From: Mycolicibacterium thermoresistibile
GTDB taxonomy: Bacteria > Actinomycetota > Actinomycetes > Mycobacteriales > Mycobacteriaceae
DNA: 64,000 nt
Assembly (NCBI RefSeq): GCF_900187065.1
Contig: NZ_LT906483.1
Coordinates: 2,852,001-2,916,000 of the forward strand
Direction: 5' to 3'
A program made the position numbers and the translations under genes. Under the pieces are notes generated by a model. It was not told the origin of the DNA, ran no database searches, and saw only the letters and a program-made list of their open reading frames with translations. Shown here one piece after another: positions 18,544 through 27,841 of the stretch (position 1 is its first letter; the number at the start of each line of letters is the position of its first letter).

Positions 18544-19416
18544 TCAGCCCGCGGCGGCGCGCAACGCGTCCCGCAGGGCGGCGTCGATACCCGGCGCGGC
18601 GGCGGTCACCATGCCGTCGGGTTCGCCCACCCGCTCCGGCGGCGGCACCCGCACCCGGGCCCCGGCCTCGGCGGCGATCAACGCCGCGGCGGCCCAGTCC
18701 CAGACCTGCACCCCTTCCTCGTAGTAGGCGTCGAGCAGCCCGGCGGCGACCATGCACAGATCCAGTGCGCACGAACCGATCCGCCGGATGTCGCGGACCC
18801 GGGGCAGCAGCGTGGCCACGATCCGGGCCTGGCTGCGGCGCAACTCGGCCGAGTAGGCGAACCCCGTTCCCACCAGTGCCATCGACAGCTCGGTGGCGGC
18901 GCTGCAGCGCAATCGGCGGGTGACCCCGTCCCGGTGCAGGTGGGCCCCGTGGCCGCGGGCCGCCGAGTACACCGCCCCGGCGGCCACGTCGGCGACGGCG
19001 CCGGCCACCGACTCGCCGTCGATCTGCACCCCCACCGAGACGGCGTACGCCTCGATGCCGTAGACGAAGTTGACCGTGCCGTCGATCGGGTCGAGCACCC
19101 ACACCGGCCGGCCGCGCTCCGCCGCACCGGACTGGCCGCCCTCCTCGCCCAGGATCGGCTCGCCGGGCCGCAGCCGGGTCAGCCGGTCGCGCAGCAGCCG
19201 TTCGGTCTCGGTGTCGACGATGGTCACCGGATCGGTGGGTGTGCTCTTCGACCGCACCGCCGGCCCGGATTCGGTGGCGGACCCGGTGGACGCTCCGGTG
19301 GCGCCGGTGTCGCCGAACACCTCGGCGCGGCGGCGGCGGACGAAGTCGGCGGCCTCGGCCGCCAGCCGTTCGGCCACCGCCCGCAGTTCGGTCAGGTCAA
19401 CAGGTGCAGACGTCAT
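18544..19416 (-). CDS. suhB: Inositol-1-monophosphatase SuhB
   Basis: Mg-dependent phosphatase releasing myo-inositol from inositol-1-phosphate, feeding phosphatidylinositol and mycothiol synthesis. 290 residues. Metal-binding motifs are intact: GEEGG, WVLDPIDGTVNFVYG, and the C-terminal VQVWDWAAAALIAAEAGA. The N-terminal 60 residues contain an Ala/Gly/Thr-rich insertion (TGATGASTGSATESG) that may be disordered. ATG 19416 gives MTSAPVDLTELRAVAERLA. Divergent from ppgK, as in M. tuberculosis (Rv2701c). Confidence 0.93.
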   Translation of the reverse strand: MTSAPVDLTELRAVAERLAAEAADFVRRRRAEVFGDTGATGASTGSATESGPAVRSKSTPTDPVTIVDTETERLLRDRLTRLRPGEPILGEEGGQSGAAERGRPVWVLDPIDGTVNFVYGIEAYAVSVGVQIDGESVAGAVADVAAGAVYSAARGHGAHLHRDGVTRRLRCSAATELSMALVGTGFAYSAELRRSQARIVATLLPRVRDIRRIGSCALDLCMVAAGLLDAYYEEGVQVWDWAAAALIAAEAGARVRVPPPERVGEPDGMVTAAAPGIDAALRDALRAAAG

Positions 19417-19481
19417 GGGGATATCGCACCACTTCGCACCAAATATGTCCGCGCCGGCCTACTAAGGTGGCAGACGCGATT

Positions 19482-19496
19482 GCCCCGTAGCGGGGC
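19482..19496 (+). other. Stem-loop in ppgK leader
   Basis: A 6-bp inverted repeat, GCCCCG-TAG-CGGGGC, lies 34 nt upstream of the ppgK ATG. It could be a leader RNA structure; no known family is recognised. Confidence 0.3.
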
Positions 19497-19529
19497 TTGC
19501 TGCCAGGAGCCCGGTACGAGGAGCCAGAG

Positions 19530-20351
19530 ATGACCGCCACCGATTCATCCGTCACCCCGCCGGCCGCCGACGGCGCGGAGCGGCGCGCGTTCGGCATCGA
19601 CATCGGCGGCAGCGGTGTCAAGGGCGGCGTCGTCGACCTCAACACCGGCCGGCTGATCGGCGACCGGTACAAGCTGCCCACCCCCCAGCCGGCCCTCCCG
19701 GACGCCGTCGCGGAGACGGTCGCCGCGGTGGTGCGGGAGTTCGGCTGGACCGGCCGGCTCGGCGTGACCTACCCGGGGGTGGTGATCGACGGTGTCGCGC
19801 ACACCGCGGCCAACGTCGACAAGTCGTGGCTCGGCACCAACGTGCGTTCGGTGCTCGAACGTGAGCTCGACGGCCAACCGGTCACCGTGCTCAACGACGC
19901 CGATGCGGCCGGAATCGCCGAGGAACGGTACGGCGCCGGGCGGGATCAGGACGGGGTCGTGGTGTTGCTGACGTTCGGCACCGGGATCGGCTCGGCGGTC
20001 ATCCACAACGGCGTGCTGCTGCCCAACACCGAGTTCGGCCATATCGAGGTCGGGGGCATGGAGGCCGAGCACCGGGCCGCCTCGTCGGTCAAGGAACGCA
20101 ACGACTGGAGCTACAAGCGGTGGACCACCGAGGTGACCAAGGTGCTGATCGCCATCGAGAACGCGATCTGGCCGGATCTGTTCATCGTCGGTGGCGGTAT
20201 CAGCCGCAAGGCCGAGAAGTGGGTGCCGCTGCTCGAGAACCGCACCCCGGTGGTTCCGGCCGCGTTGCGCAACACGGCCGGAATCGTCGGGGCGGCGATG
20301 GCCGCGGAGTTCGACGTCACCGCGACGACGGCGGCGTCGCGCAGTATGTGA
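19530..20351 (+). CDS. ppgK: Polyphosphate/ATP glucokinase
   Basis: Phosphorylates glucose to glucose-6-phosphate using polyphosphate or ATP. 273 residues of the ROK family. [17 protein letters not shown] is the phosphate-binding motif, [16 protein letters not shown] contains the catalytic Asp region, and [15 protein letters not shown] is the second phosphate motif. [11 protein letters not shown] takes the place where other ROK proteins have the zinc-binding GHxx(9-11)C signature; as expected for PPGK the cysteines are absent. ATG 19530 is preceded by ACGAGGAG. Located immediately upstream of sigA, as in M. tuberculosis. Confidence 0.96.
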   Translation: MTATDSSVTPPAADGAERRAFGIDIGGSGVKGGVVDLNTGRLIGDRYKLPTPQPALPDAVAETVAAVVREFGWTGRLGVTYPGVVIDGVAHTAANVDKSWLGTNVRSVLERELDGQPVTVLNDADAAGIAEERYGAGRDQDGVVVLLTFGTGIGSAVIHNGVLLPNTEFGHIEVGGMEAEHRAASSVKERNDWSYKRWTTEVTKVLIAIENAIWPDLFIVGGGISRKAEKWVPLLENRTPVVPAALRNTAGIVGAAMAAEFDVTATTAASRSM

Positions 20352-20406
20352 CGGCCCGCCCGACCTGCGACACGCCGCTCCGGCCACGGTTGATGCGGGC
20401 GATCGT

Positions 20407-20412
20407 TACAAT
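20407..20412 (+). promoter_or_regulatory. Possible -10 box upstream of sigA
   Basis: TACAAT, one mismatch from TATAAT, lies about 150 nt before the sigA start. A TTGATG at 20390 is too close to be its -35 (11 bp), so the element would rely on the -10 alone. Confidence 0.3.
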
Positions 20413-20559
20413 GGTCGTCGGCGGCCGCCTACCGAATAGCGGCGAATATCAGACCTGATAGGGACGCCAACATTCGACATATGTGACGCTTTTCGGTGGT
20501 GCACGCTTACCGCGAGTGGGTGCCCGCGCCACCGGAGCACGCAAGAGGAAAGGGTGTAC

Positions 20560-22068
20560 GTGGCAGCGACAGAGGCAAGCCCGGCAACAGACGAGCCGAA
20601 GCGCACCGCTACCAAGACTCCCGCGAAGAAGGCAGCCGCAACCAAGAGTGCGAGCGGCACGACCAAGAGTGGGAACGGGTCGGCGCCGGCCAAGCGGGCC
20701 GCCAAGTCCAGCCGAACCAAGAGCGAGTCGGGCTCGGCGACCAAGAGCCGGGCCACCAAAGCCACGAAGGCCACCAAATCGACGGCCACCAAGGCGACCA
20801 AGTCCGCGGCCAAGGCGGCCGGTAAGACCACTCGCGCCAAGTCCGGCGCTGCGAACACCCGTGCCCGCACCAAGAAGGACGCCGACGAGACCCTGGTCGA
20901 CGACGTCGACGCGGTCGACATCGAACCCGACGTAGCCGAGGACATCGACGAGGCCGACCTGGACCTGACCGACATCGACGTCGACGACGAGGACGACGCC
21001 ACCGAGGCGACCGCCGAGGATGACGACGACGAGGACGACGACGAGATCGACGAACCGTCGGAGAAGGACAAGGCGTCGGGCGATTTCGTCTGGGACGAGG
21101 AGGAGTCCGAGGCGTTGCGGCAGGCCCGCAAGGACGCCGAGCTGACGGCTTCCGCGGACTCGGTGCGCGCCTACCTCAAGCAGATCGGCAAGGTCGCGCT
21201 GCTCAACGCCGAGGAGGAGGTCGACCTCGCCAAGCGGATCGAGGCCGGGCTGTTCGCCGCCCAGAAGCTGGCCGAGTACGCCGAGAAGGGCGAGAAGATC
21301 CCGACCCAGCTGCGTCGCGACATGCAGTGGATCTGCCGCGACGGCGAGCGCGCGAAAAACCATCTGCTGGAGGCGAACCTGCGCCTGGTGGTGTCGCTGG
21401 CCAAGCGCTACACCGGACGGGGCATGGCGTTCCTGGACCTCATCCAGGAGGGCAACCTGGGCCTGATCCGCGCGGTGGAGAAGTTCGACTACACCAAGGG
21501 CTACAAGTTCTCCACCTACGCCACCTGGTGGATCCGCCAGGCCATCACCCGCGCCATGGCCGACCAGGCCCGCACCATCCGGATCCCGGTGCACATGGTC
21601 GAGGTCATCAACAAGCTCGGCCGCATCCAGCGTGAGCTGCTGCAGGACCTCGGCCGCGAGCCCACCCCCGAGGAGCTCGCCAAGGAGATGGACATCACGC
21701 CGGAGAAGGTGCTGGAGATCCAGCAGTACGCGCGGGAGCCCATCTCACTGGACCAGACCATCGGCGACGAGGGCGACAGCCAACTGGGCGATTTCATCGA
21801 GGACTCCGAGGCCGTGGTGGCCGTCGACGCGGTGAGCTTCACGCTGCTGCAGGATCAGCTGCAGTCGGTGCTCGAGACGCTCTCGGAACGTGAGGCCGGG
21901 GTGGTTCGGTTGCGCTTCGGGCTGACCGACGGCCAGCCGCGCACCCTCGATGAGATCGGCCAGGTGTACGGCGTCACCCGCGAACGCATCCGCCAGATCG
22001 AGTCGAAGACCATGAGCAAGCTGCGCCACCCGAGCCGTTCTCAGGTCCTGCGCGACTATCTGGACTGA
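20560..22068 (+). CDS. sigA: Primary RNA polymerase sigma factor SigA
   Basis: Housekeeping sigma factor, 502 residues. Residues 1-110 are a Lys/Ala/Thr-rich, histone-tail-like region; 115-170 are strongly acidic (region 1.1). Region 1.2 starts around [18 protein letters not shown], region 2 includes [20 protein letters not shown] and [20 protein letters not shown] (2.3-2.4), and region 4 ends with the helix-turn-helix [22 protein letters not shown] 20560 (VAATEAS) has AGAGGAAAGG at 7 nt; the in-frame GTG at 20554 is too close to that site. Near-identical to M. tuberculosis SigA in regions 2-4. Confidence 0.98.
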   Translation: MAATEASPATDEPKRTATKTPAKKAAATKSASGTTKSGNGSAPAKRAAKSSRTKSESGSATKSRATKATKATKSTATKATKSAAKAAGKTTRAKSGAANTRARTKKDADETLVDDVDAVDIEPDVAEDIDEADLDLTDIDVDDEDDATEATAEDDDDEDDDEIDEPSEKDKASGDFVWDEEESEALRQARKDAELTASADSVRAYLKQIGKVALLNAEEEVDLAKRIEAGLFAAQKLAEYAEKGEKIPTQLRRDMQWICRDGERAKNHLLEANLRLVVSLAKRYTGRGMAFLDLIQEGNLGLIRAVEKFDYTKGYKFSTYATWWIRQAITRAMADQARTIRIPVHMVEVINKLGRIQRELLQDLGREPTPEELAKEMDITPEKVLEIQQYAREPISLDQTIGDEGDSQLGDFIEDSEAVVAVDAVSFTLLQDQLQSVLETLSEREAGVVRLRFGLTDGQPRTLDEIGQVYGVTRERIRQIESKTMSKLRHPSRSQVLRDYLD

Positions 22069-22103
22069 GTCACCCGCACCGCCCGGTCCGAATCAGCCGC
22101 TGC

Positions 22104-22122
22104 CGGGGTGGGTTTCACCCCG
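22104..22122. terminator. Hairpin between convergent sigA and DUF952 gene
   Basis: CGGGGTG and CACCCCG form a 7-bp stem around a GGTTT loop in the 54-bp gap between two convergent stops. It would serve both directions; there is no T-run. Confidence 0.4.
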
Positions 22123-22485
22123 TCACGGCTCGGTCAGGAGCGGGAATCGGCCGTCCGCACCGGGCCGGTAACTCGTCACGTTGAACACCGCGAAAGTGGG
22201 TACAGATCCATACAGGTGTGGGAACGCCATACCTGCGGGATCGGACGGGACGCCGGGCTCCCAGCGGATCGGAGAAGTCAGCCGTGCGGGATCTATGTGC
22301 AGCAGCACCAGGTCGGTGCGACCGGCGTACAGCCGGTTCGCCGGCAGATGCACCTGCGCCGGTGTCGACAGGTGCACGAACCCCTCAGTGGTCAACGACT
22401 CCGGCCGGTACTCGCCGAGCGCTTGCGCGCGTCGCCAATCCTCCGCACTGCACAGGTGCAGCAGAACCGCTGCGGGCTGATCCAT
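22123..22485 (-). CDS. DUF952 family protein
   Basis: A 120-residue soluble protein. Conserved DUF952 features are LLHLCSAEDWRRAQALGEY, EGFVHLSTPAQV and HLYGSVPTFAVFNV; the family resembles a small enzyme-like fold related to glutathione S-transferase-linked domains, with no proven activity. The start at ATG 22485 follows the family; the frame extends to 22770 but that part overlaps the neighbouring gene. Placed convergent to sigA. Confidence 0.82.
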   Translation of the reverse strand: MDQPAAVLLHLCSAEDWRRAQALGEYRPESLTTEGFVHLSTPAQVHLPANRLYAGRTDLVLLHIDPARLTSPIRWEPGVPSDPAGMAFPHLYGSVPTFAVFNVTSYRPGADGRFPLLTEP

Positions 22486-22654
22486 GCTGTCAGCCTGCCG
22501 GTCGAGATCCCCGGCGCACAGGTGAGACACGACACATCCGTGCGCGCGGGGGAACAACGCGGGAATCTGTTTCGTCTGAGACAGTAGAGATACGTGTCGG
22601 ACCGAACGACGGACGATACGGCGCCTGCACAATCGGCAGGAGGATGGAGGAGCC

Positions 22655-22846
22655 ATGAACGCAACTCTGACCAGTCCCGAGCTGACCAGAGCTGACCGGT
22701 GTGACCGCTGCGGCGCGGCCGCTCGCGTTCGGGCCAAGCTTCCGTCCGGCGCCGAGTTGTTCTTCTGCAAGCATCACGCCAACAAGCACGAAGCGAAGCT
22801 GATCGAGATGTCGGCGGTGCTGGAGGTCAGCCCGATCGAATCGTGA
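22655..22846 (+). CDS. Small zinc-ribbon protein (DUF7455)
   Basis: A 63-residue protein with a C-x2-C pair (DRCDRCGAAARVRAKLPSG) and a distal ELFFCKHHANKH cluster, which together provide Cys/His ligands for one zinc. Very conserved in actinobacteria next to sigA; function unknown. ATG 22655 follows GGAGGATGGAGGAGCC, a strong ribosome-binding site, and fits a short high-output gene. Confidence 0.85.
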   Translation: MNATLTSPELTRADRCDRCGAAARVRAKLPSGAELFFCKHHANKHEAKLIEMSAVLEVSPIES

Positions 22847-22933
22847 TCGCCGCGGCACCGGGTCAGGTGATCGGCAACTCGCCGGGGCGTAAACCGCGGC
22901 GCGGCCCGATTCGTGGGTAATCCTGAACGGGTC

Positions 22934-23956
22934 ATGACTGACCAGGTGCGACCGGCGCGACCGTCTCGTCACCATGTCCGCCGCATCACCCGGCGGACGT
23001 TGACGAAGAGCTGGGACGATTCGATCTTCTCCGAATCCGCCCAGGCGGCGTTCTGGTGCGCGTTGTCGCTGCCACCGTTGCTGCTCGGCATGCTCGGCAG
23101 CCTGGCCTACATCGCCCCGCTGTTCGGGCCGGCCACGCTGCCGAGCATCGAGGAGTGGCTGCTCAACACCGCCAACACGTTCTTCTCGTCGAATGTGGTG
23201 ACCGAGATCCTGGAGCCGACGGTCCACGACATCGTGGCCGGCGCCCGCGGTGAGGTGGTGTCGCTCGGCTTCATCATCTCGCTGTGGGCCGGGTCGTCGG
23301 CGATCTCGGCGTTCGTCGACTCGATCGTGGAGGCCCACGACCAGTCGCCGCTGCGTCACCCGGTGCGGCAACGCTTCTATGCGCTGGGGCTGTACGTGGC
23401 GATGCTGCTCTTCGCGATCGCCACCGCACCCCTGCTCGCCCTGGGGCCGCGCAAGATCGGCGAGTTCCTGCCCGACGAGTGGTCGGACATCCTGCGGTTC
23501 GGCTACTACCCGGTGCTGGCGCTGAGCTTGATCGTGGCGGTCAACATCCTCTACCGGGTGTCGTTGCCCAAACCGCTGCCGTCGCACCGGCTGTTGTGGG
23601 GTTCGGTGCTCGCGGCCACGGTGTTCATGATCGCGACGGCCGGGCTGCGGGTGTATCTGGGCTGGATCACCAGTACCGGCTACACCTACGGCGCGCTCGC
23701 CACCCCGATCGCGTTCCTGTTGTTCGCGTTCTTCCTGGGGTTCGCGATCATGCTGGGCGCCGAACTCAACGCCGCGATCGAGGAGGAGTTCCCCGCGCCC
23801 GGCACCCGCACCGAACGCCTGCGCCGCCGGATTCAGGAGCGGATCGAGAACGGGCGCGGACCGGCGCCGGCCACCCCGGCACCCGCCTCGCCCCCGGGCC
23901 CCGCCCCGAAGAGGTCAGCCCCGATCACACCGAACGCCGGATCGGTCACTTCTTGA
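22934..23956 (+). CDS. YihY/BrkB-family membrane protein
   Basis: A 340-residue polytopic membrane protein (Rv2707-like). About six membrane segments run from FWCALSLPPLLLGMLGSLAY to FAFFLGFAIMLGAELNAAIE. The conserved YihY motif region GSSAISAFVDSIVEAHDQ lies mid-protein, and GYTYGALATPIAFLLF is also family-typical. The C-terminus ends in a Pro/Ala-rich cytoplasmic tail. Despite the old name ribonuclease BN, this family is not a nuclease; its role is unresolved. ATG 22934 is chosen; an in-frame GTG at 22913 is possible. Confidence 0.88.
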   Translation: MTDQVRPARPSRHHVRRITRRTLTKSWDDSIFSESAQAAFWCALSLPPLLLGMLGSLAYIAPLFGPATLPSIEEWLLNTANTFFSSNVVTEILEPTVHDIVAGARGEVVSLGFIISLWAGSSAISAFVDSIVEAHDQSPLRHPVRQRFYALGLYVAMLLFAIATAPLLALGPRKIGEFLPDEWSDILRFGYYPVLALSLIVAVNILYRVSLPKPLPSHRLLWGSVLAATVFMIATAGLRVYLGWITSTGYTYGALATPIAFLLFAFFLGFAIMLGAELNAAIEEEFPAPGTRTERLRRRIQERIENGRGPAPATPAPASPPGPAPKRSAPITPNAGSVTS

Positions 23957-24182
23957 GCTGCTCGTAGATCCGTTTGCACTCCGGACACACCGGTGACCCC
24001 GGCTTGGGCGAGCGGGTGACGGGGAACACCTCGCCGCACAGCGCGACCACGTGGGTACCCAGCACCGCGCTCTCGGCGATCTTGTCCTTCTTGACGTAGT
24101 GGAAGTACTTCGGGATGTCACTACCGGTGCCGTCGTCGACGCGTTCCTCGGTGTCGGTACGTTCGATGGTCTGGGTCTGCAT
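23946..24182 (-). CDS. DUF3039 family protein
   Basis: A 78-residue protein (Rv2708c-like). It contains FHYVKKDKIAESAVLGTHVVALCGEVF and a terminal CPECKRIYEQLKK; the single distal Cys plus the C-x2-C pair suggest a zinc site. The ATG at 24182 (MQTQTIERTDTEERVDDG) matches homologues; upstream in-frame codons to 24212 are less likely. It overlaps the convergent BrkB gene end by 11 bp. Function unknown. Confidence 0.85.
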   Translation of the reverse strand: MQTQTIERTDTEERVDDGTGSDIPKYFHYVKKDKIAESAVLGTHVVALCGEVFPVTRSPKPGSPVCPECKRIYEQLKK

Positions 24183-24259
24183 GACCTCTATTCTGCCCCG
24201 CCGAATTTTCACAGGAAACCGGCTGACACCTGCGACCGCAGATGTGAAACAGTGGAGGT

Positions 24260-24658
24260 ATGAAACACGGCCGCGAGCTGAGTTTCGACGAAGATGGTCG
24301 GCCAGTTCTCATCACCACCGCAGCCATCCCCTACGAGGTGGAGCACCGCCAGCGGGTACGCAACTATCTGATCATGATGTCGGTGCGCGTCCCGGCGCTC
24401 ATCGGCGCCGCGATCGCCTACGGCATCTGGCACAACGGATGGATTTCGCTGGCCATCATCGTGGCCTCGATACCGCTGCCGTGGGCGGCGGTGCTGATCG
24501 CCAACGACCGCCCGCCGCGCAAGGCCGAGGAGCCCCGTCGTTACCAGGCCCGGGCCACCACCGTGATCGAGCCCACCACCGAGCAGACGGCGCTGCAGCA
24601 GCGACCATCGGTTCCCCCGCAACAGGGGGCCGACGATTCGCCCTACGACGTTCCCTGA
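24260..24658 (+). CDS. DUF3099 membrane protein
   Basis: A 132-residue protein (Rv2709-like) with two membrane segments (VRVPALIGAAIAYGIWHNGW and SLAIIVASIPLPWAAVLIAN). The soluble N-terminus is conserved (LITTAAIPYEVEHRQRVRNY) and the C-terminal tail is Gln/Pro-rich. Located between DUF3039 and sigB as in M. tuberculosis. Function unknown. Confidence 0.85.
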   Translation: MKHGRELSFDEDGRPVLITTAAIPYEVEHRQRVRNYLIMMSVRVPALIGAAIAYGIWHNGWISLAIIVASIPLPWAAVLIANDRPPRKAEEPRRYQARATTVIEPTTEQTALQQRPSVPPQQGADDSPYDVP

Positions 24659-24744
24659 CCCGGCCGATCGGCGCCCATTCTCAGGGCATTCTCAGGTCAC
24701 CGCGGAAAAGCCGCAGATCAAAACGTGTGAACCGGGAAGGCGCC

Positions 24745-24772
24745 GGGAACTCCTATCGGCACTTGAGCGTTG
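24745..24772 (+). promoter_or_regulatory. SigE/SigH-type promoter of sigB
   Basis: GGGAACT starts at 24745 and CGTTG ends at 24772, with about 18 bp between GGAAC and GTTG. This matches the GGAAC / GTT consensus of mycobacterial extracytoplasmic sigma factors, which are known to transcribe sigB in M. tuberculosis. The transcript would start about 35-40 nt before the sigB ATG. Confidence 0.6.
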
Positions 24773-24808
24773 TAGCTCATGACAGTTGTAGCCGATCAGG
24801 AGGCCGTC

Positions 24809-25768
24809 ATGGCAAATGCCACCACCAGCCGCGTCGACAGCGACCTGGACGCCCAGAGTCCGGCCGCTGACCTCGTACGCGTGTATCTGAACGGCATCGG
24901 CAAGACAGCTCTGCTCGATGCCGCAGAAGAGGTGGAGCTCGCGAAGCGGATCGAAGCGGGTCTTTACGCGCAGCATCTGCTGAAGACCAAGAAGCGGTTG
25001 GGACAGAACCGCAAGCGTGATCTGGAAGCGATCGTGCGTGACGGTGAAGAGGCGCGCCGCCACCTGCTGGAGGCCAACCTCCGGTTGGTGGTGTCACTGG
25101 CCAAGCGCTACACCGGTCGAGGGATGCCGCTGCTGGACCTGATCCAGGAGGGCAACCTCGGGTTGATCCGGGCGATGGAGAAGTTCGACTACACCAAGGG
25201 GTTCAAGTTCTCCACCTACGCCACCTGGTGGATCCGCCAGGCCATCACCCGCGGTATGGCCGACCAGAGCCGCACCATCCGGCTCCCGGTGCACCTGGTG
25301 GAGCAGGTCAACAAGCTCGCACGGATCAAGCGCGAGCTGCATCAGACGCTGGGCCGCGAGCCCACCGATGAGGAGCTGGCCGAGGAGTCGGGCATTCCGG
25401 TCGAGAAGATCGCCGATCTGCTGGACCACAGCCGCGATCCGGTGAGCCTGGACATGCCGGTCGGCAGCGACGAGGAGGCGCCGCTCGGTGACTTCATCGA
25501 GGACGCCGAGGCGATGTCGGCGGAGAACGCGGTGATCGCCGAGTTGCTGCACACCGACATCCGGCACGTGCTGGCGACCCTGGACGAGCGGGAGCAGCAG
25601 GTGATCCGGCTGCGGTTCGGCCTGGACGACGGTCAGCCCCGCACCCTCGATCAGATCGGCAAGCTCTTCGGCCTGTCCCGGGAGCGGGTCCGACAGATCG
25701 AGCGTGAGGTGATGGCCAAGCTGCGTCACGGCGAACGGGCCGACCGGCTGCGTTCCTACGCCAGCTAG
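24809..25768 (+). CDS. sigB: Principal-like sigma factor SigB
   Basis: Stress-responsive group 2 sigma factor of 319 residues. It lacks region 1.1 and begins with the conserved [21 protein letters not shown]. Region 2 ([40 protein letters not shown]) is almost identical to SigA, implying recognition of the same -10 class; region 4 ends with [21 protein letters not shown] 24809 is preceded by AGGAGG at 6 nt; an ATG at 24779 lies in the likely leader. Transcription probably comes from an ECF-type promoter just upstream, so its level should rise under oxidative or envelope stress. Confidence 0.97.
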   Translation: MANATTSRVDSDLDAQSPAADLVRVYLNGIGKTALLDAAEEVELAKRIEAGLYAQHLLKTKKRLGQNRKRDLEAIVRDGEEARRHLLEANLRLVVSLAKRYTGRGMPLLDLIQEGNLGLIRAMEKFDYTKGFKFSTYATWWIRQAITRGMADQSRTIRLPVHLVEQVNKLARIKRELHQTLGREPTDEELAEESGIPVEKIADLLDHSRDPVSLDMPVGSDEEAPLGDFIEDAEAMSAENAVIAELLHTDIRHVLATLDEREQQVIRLRFGLDDGQPRTLDQIGKLFGLSRERVRQIEREVMAKLRHGERADRLRSYAS

Positions 25769-25784
25769 CATCCATATCGAAGCC

Positions 25785-25817
25785 ACCGCGCCCGCCGGTC
25801 CGACCGGCGGGCGCGGT
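25785..25817 (+). terminator. Hairpin terminator after sigB
   Basis: A perfect 15-bp inverted repeat with a 3-nt loop (arm ACCGCGCCCGCCGGT) begins 16 nt after the sigB stop. It lacks a T-tract but is very stable; it would separate sigB from ideR. Confidence 0.65.
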
Positions 25818-25908
25818 CGCGTGTGGGCCGCGGGGAAAGCGGCACGGAAACGAAGGGCCGCAGTTCAGACGGCATTCACGGTAGACTCGCGGCAACGGAG
25901 GGTGCCCC

Positions 25909-26598
25909 ATGAATGATCTTGTCGATACCACCGAGATGTATCTGCGCACGATCTACGACCTCGAGGAAGAAGGCGTAGTCCCGCTGCGCGCACGTATCGC
26001 CGAACGGCTCGAGCAGAGCGGGCCGACGGTGAGCCAGACCGTCTCCCGGATGGAACGCGACGGCCTGCTCCAGGTCGCCGGAGACCGGCATCTCGAACTC
26101 ACCGAGAAGGGGCGCGCCCTGGCGATATCGGTGATGCGCAAGCACCGGCTGGCCGAACGGCTGCTGGTCGACGTCATCGGCCTGCCGTGGGAGGAAGTGC
26201 ACGCCGAGGCCTGCCGCTGGGAACACGTGATGAGCGAGGACGTCGAGCGACGCCTGGTCAAGGTGCTCGACAACCCCACGACCTCACCCTTCGGCAACCC
26301 CATCCCAGGGCTCTCCGAACTCGGGGTGGTCTCCACCGAGCCCGAGGACATGAACCTGGTCCGGCTCACCGAACTGCCGGCCGGCACCCCGGTGCCGGTG
26401 GTCGTCCGCCAGCTGACCGAGCACGTGCAGGGTGATGTCGAGCTGATCACCCGGCTCAAGGAGGCCGGCGTGGTGCCCAACGCCCGGGTGACCGTTCAGG
26501 TCAACGAGAACAAGAGCGTGTCGATCATCATCCCGGGACACGAGCAGGTCGATCTGCCGTACCAGATGGCCCACGCCGTCAAGGTGGAGAAGGTCTAG
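25909..26598 (+). CDS. ideR: Iron-dependent repressor IdeR
   Basis: DtxR-family Fe2+-dependent regulator of siderophore, iron-storage and uptake genes, 229 residues. The N-terminal winged helix has the recognition helix in QSGPTVSQTVSRMERDG. All metal ligands are present: site 1 H79, E83, H98; site 2 M10, C102, E105, H106. The dimerisation domain and the C-terminal SH3-like domain (about 150-229) are complete. ATG 25909 follows GGAGGG. Adjacent to sigB as in other mycobacteria. Confidence 0.97.
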   Translation: MNDLVDTTEMYLRTIYDLEEEGVVPLRARIAERLEQSGPTVSQTVSRMERDGLLQVAGDRHLELTEKGRALAISVMRKHRLAERLLVDVIGLPWEEVHAEACRWEHVMSEDVERRLVKVLDNPTTSPFGNPIPGLSELGVVSTEPEDMNLVRLTELPAGTPVPVVVRQLTEHVQGDVELITRLKEAGVVPNARVTVQVNENKSVSIIIPGHEQVDLPYQMAHAVKVEKV

Positions 26599-26644
26599 AC
26601 CCGGAGACGTCCCGTCCCGCGACCGGCGGCCGAGCCGGCGGGGC

Positions 26645-27685
26645 TCACCCTGCCCGGCCGAAGGCGCGCCGCGGCGGCAACCGCACGCCGAGCCGATCGG
26701 CCATCCGGTACCCGGTGAGCGCCAGCTCCCGGATCCGTTCCGGGCGCAGCCCGGACTGCAACGCCGTGTCAAGCATGCCCGCCATCCGGTGGTTCGGATC
26801 GCCCCGCAGCGCGGCGTCCAGCGACACCCCGGCCAGCGGTCCGTCACCGCGCGCGTAGGCGCTGAACGCCAGCAGCACCAGCGCCTCGGTCCGCCACGGT
26901 TCCGGCAGCATGCGGGCCAGCCACGCCCACAGGTTCTCCGCGATGGCCGCGTCGTCGCCGACCGCCAGCGCGTACAGCGTGTCGCGCACCCGGCCGTCGG
27001 TGAGGGCGCAGGCCAACGCGCACAGCTGCGGTTCGCCGATGTCCGATCCGGCCGCGATCCGGCCGGCCGCGGCGATCATGTCCTGCACATCGCGGCGGGC
27101 CTGCGCATCGGTCCGCAGTTCACCGCGCCGCTCGGCGGTCCGGGTGATCGCCTCGGCGAGATCCGGGTCGCGGTCGGGCGCGGGTTCGACGACCGCCACC
27201 AGCTCGCTGCGGCGGGTGTACAACCGGCGGCCGTCCAGCACCGCGGCGGCGGCCAGCGGTGAGGCCGACGGGTCCTCCACCCGGCCGCCGGCCCCGCACC
27301 CGTCGGCGCAGTGCCAGCGCCCACCGGCCGCGACCCGATCCACCACGTGGGCGGCCAGCAGTTCGATGCCGTGCCGGGCCAGCTCGTCGGTCAGCTCGGC
27401 CGCCAGCTGACGGTATCGGTCGTTGCACACCCCGCAGGCCGCGCCGGCCCGGTCGACGATCACCGCGATCGCCGCCGCGGGCGCCGCGGCGGCCGCCACT
27501 TCGGCGAGCCGCTCGATCGACGGTGCATCGGAGAGGTCGATGCGCAGGACACAGCCCAGCTCGCCGTCGTCGACGGTGACCAGGACCAGGGAGTGCTCGG
27601 GAACGAAACCCAGCACGGCGGGTAACGCGGCGATCAGTTCGCCGGGGCGGTTGAGGTTGAAATCGGGTGTGCGTGAAGTTGGCAT
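26645..27685 (-). CDS. DUF4192 family protein
   Basis: A 346-residue soluble protein (Rv2712c-like). The conserved DUF4192 opening is [20 protein letters not shown] followed by [15 protein letters not shown] cysteine cluster ([19 protein letters not shown]) could bind metal. The C-terminal half is helical ([20 protein letters not shown]) and ends with [16 protein letters not shown]. No enzymatic motif is recognised. Convergent with ideR, divergent from sthA. Confidence 0.85.
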   Translation of the reverse strand: MPTSRTPDFNLNRPGELIAALPAVLGFVPEHSLVLVTVDDGELGCVLRIDLSDAPSIERLAEVAAAAAPAAAIAVIVDRAGAACGVCNDRYRQLAAELTDELARHGIELLAAHVVDRVAAGGRWHCADGCGAGGRVEDPSASPLAAAAVLDGRRLYTRRSELVAVVEPAPDRDPDLAEAITRTAERRGELRTDAQARRDVQDMIAAAGRIAAGSDIGEPQLCALACALTDGRVRDTLYALAVGDDAAIAENLWAWLARMLPEPWRTEALVLLAFSAYARGDGPLAGVSLDAALRGDPNHRMAGMLDTALQSGLRPERIRELALTGYRMADRLGVRLPPRRAFGRAG

Positions 27686-27841
27686 GGCCCGACGCTGTCA
27701 GCCGGCCACGACGGCGACCGGCCACCGACCGCGCGGCGGCCGGCGGACTGGGGATCAAGTCGGGATTGGGGATCGCACGGATTCCGGCGGCGCACCGCGC
27801 GTTGGGCTGCATCCGGACCCCGAGTCGCGTACACCTTGTGC

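Noticed and set aside
20560..20900. Lys/Ala/Thr-rich stretch at the N-terminus of SigA as a separate histone-like gene
   Set aside because: It is continuous with the sigma factor frame and matches the known N-terminal tail of mycobacterial SigA.
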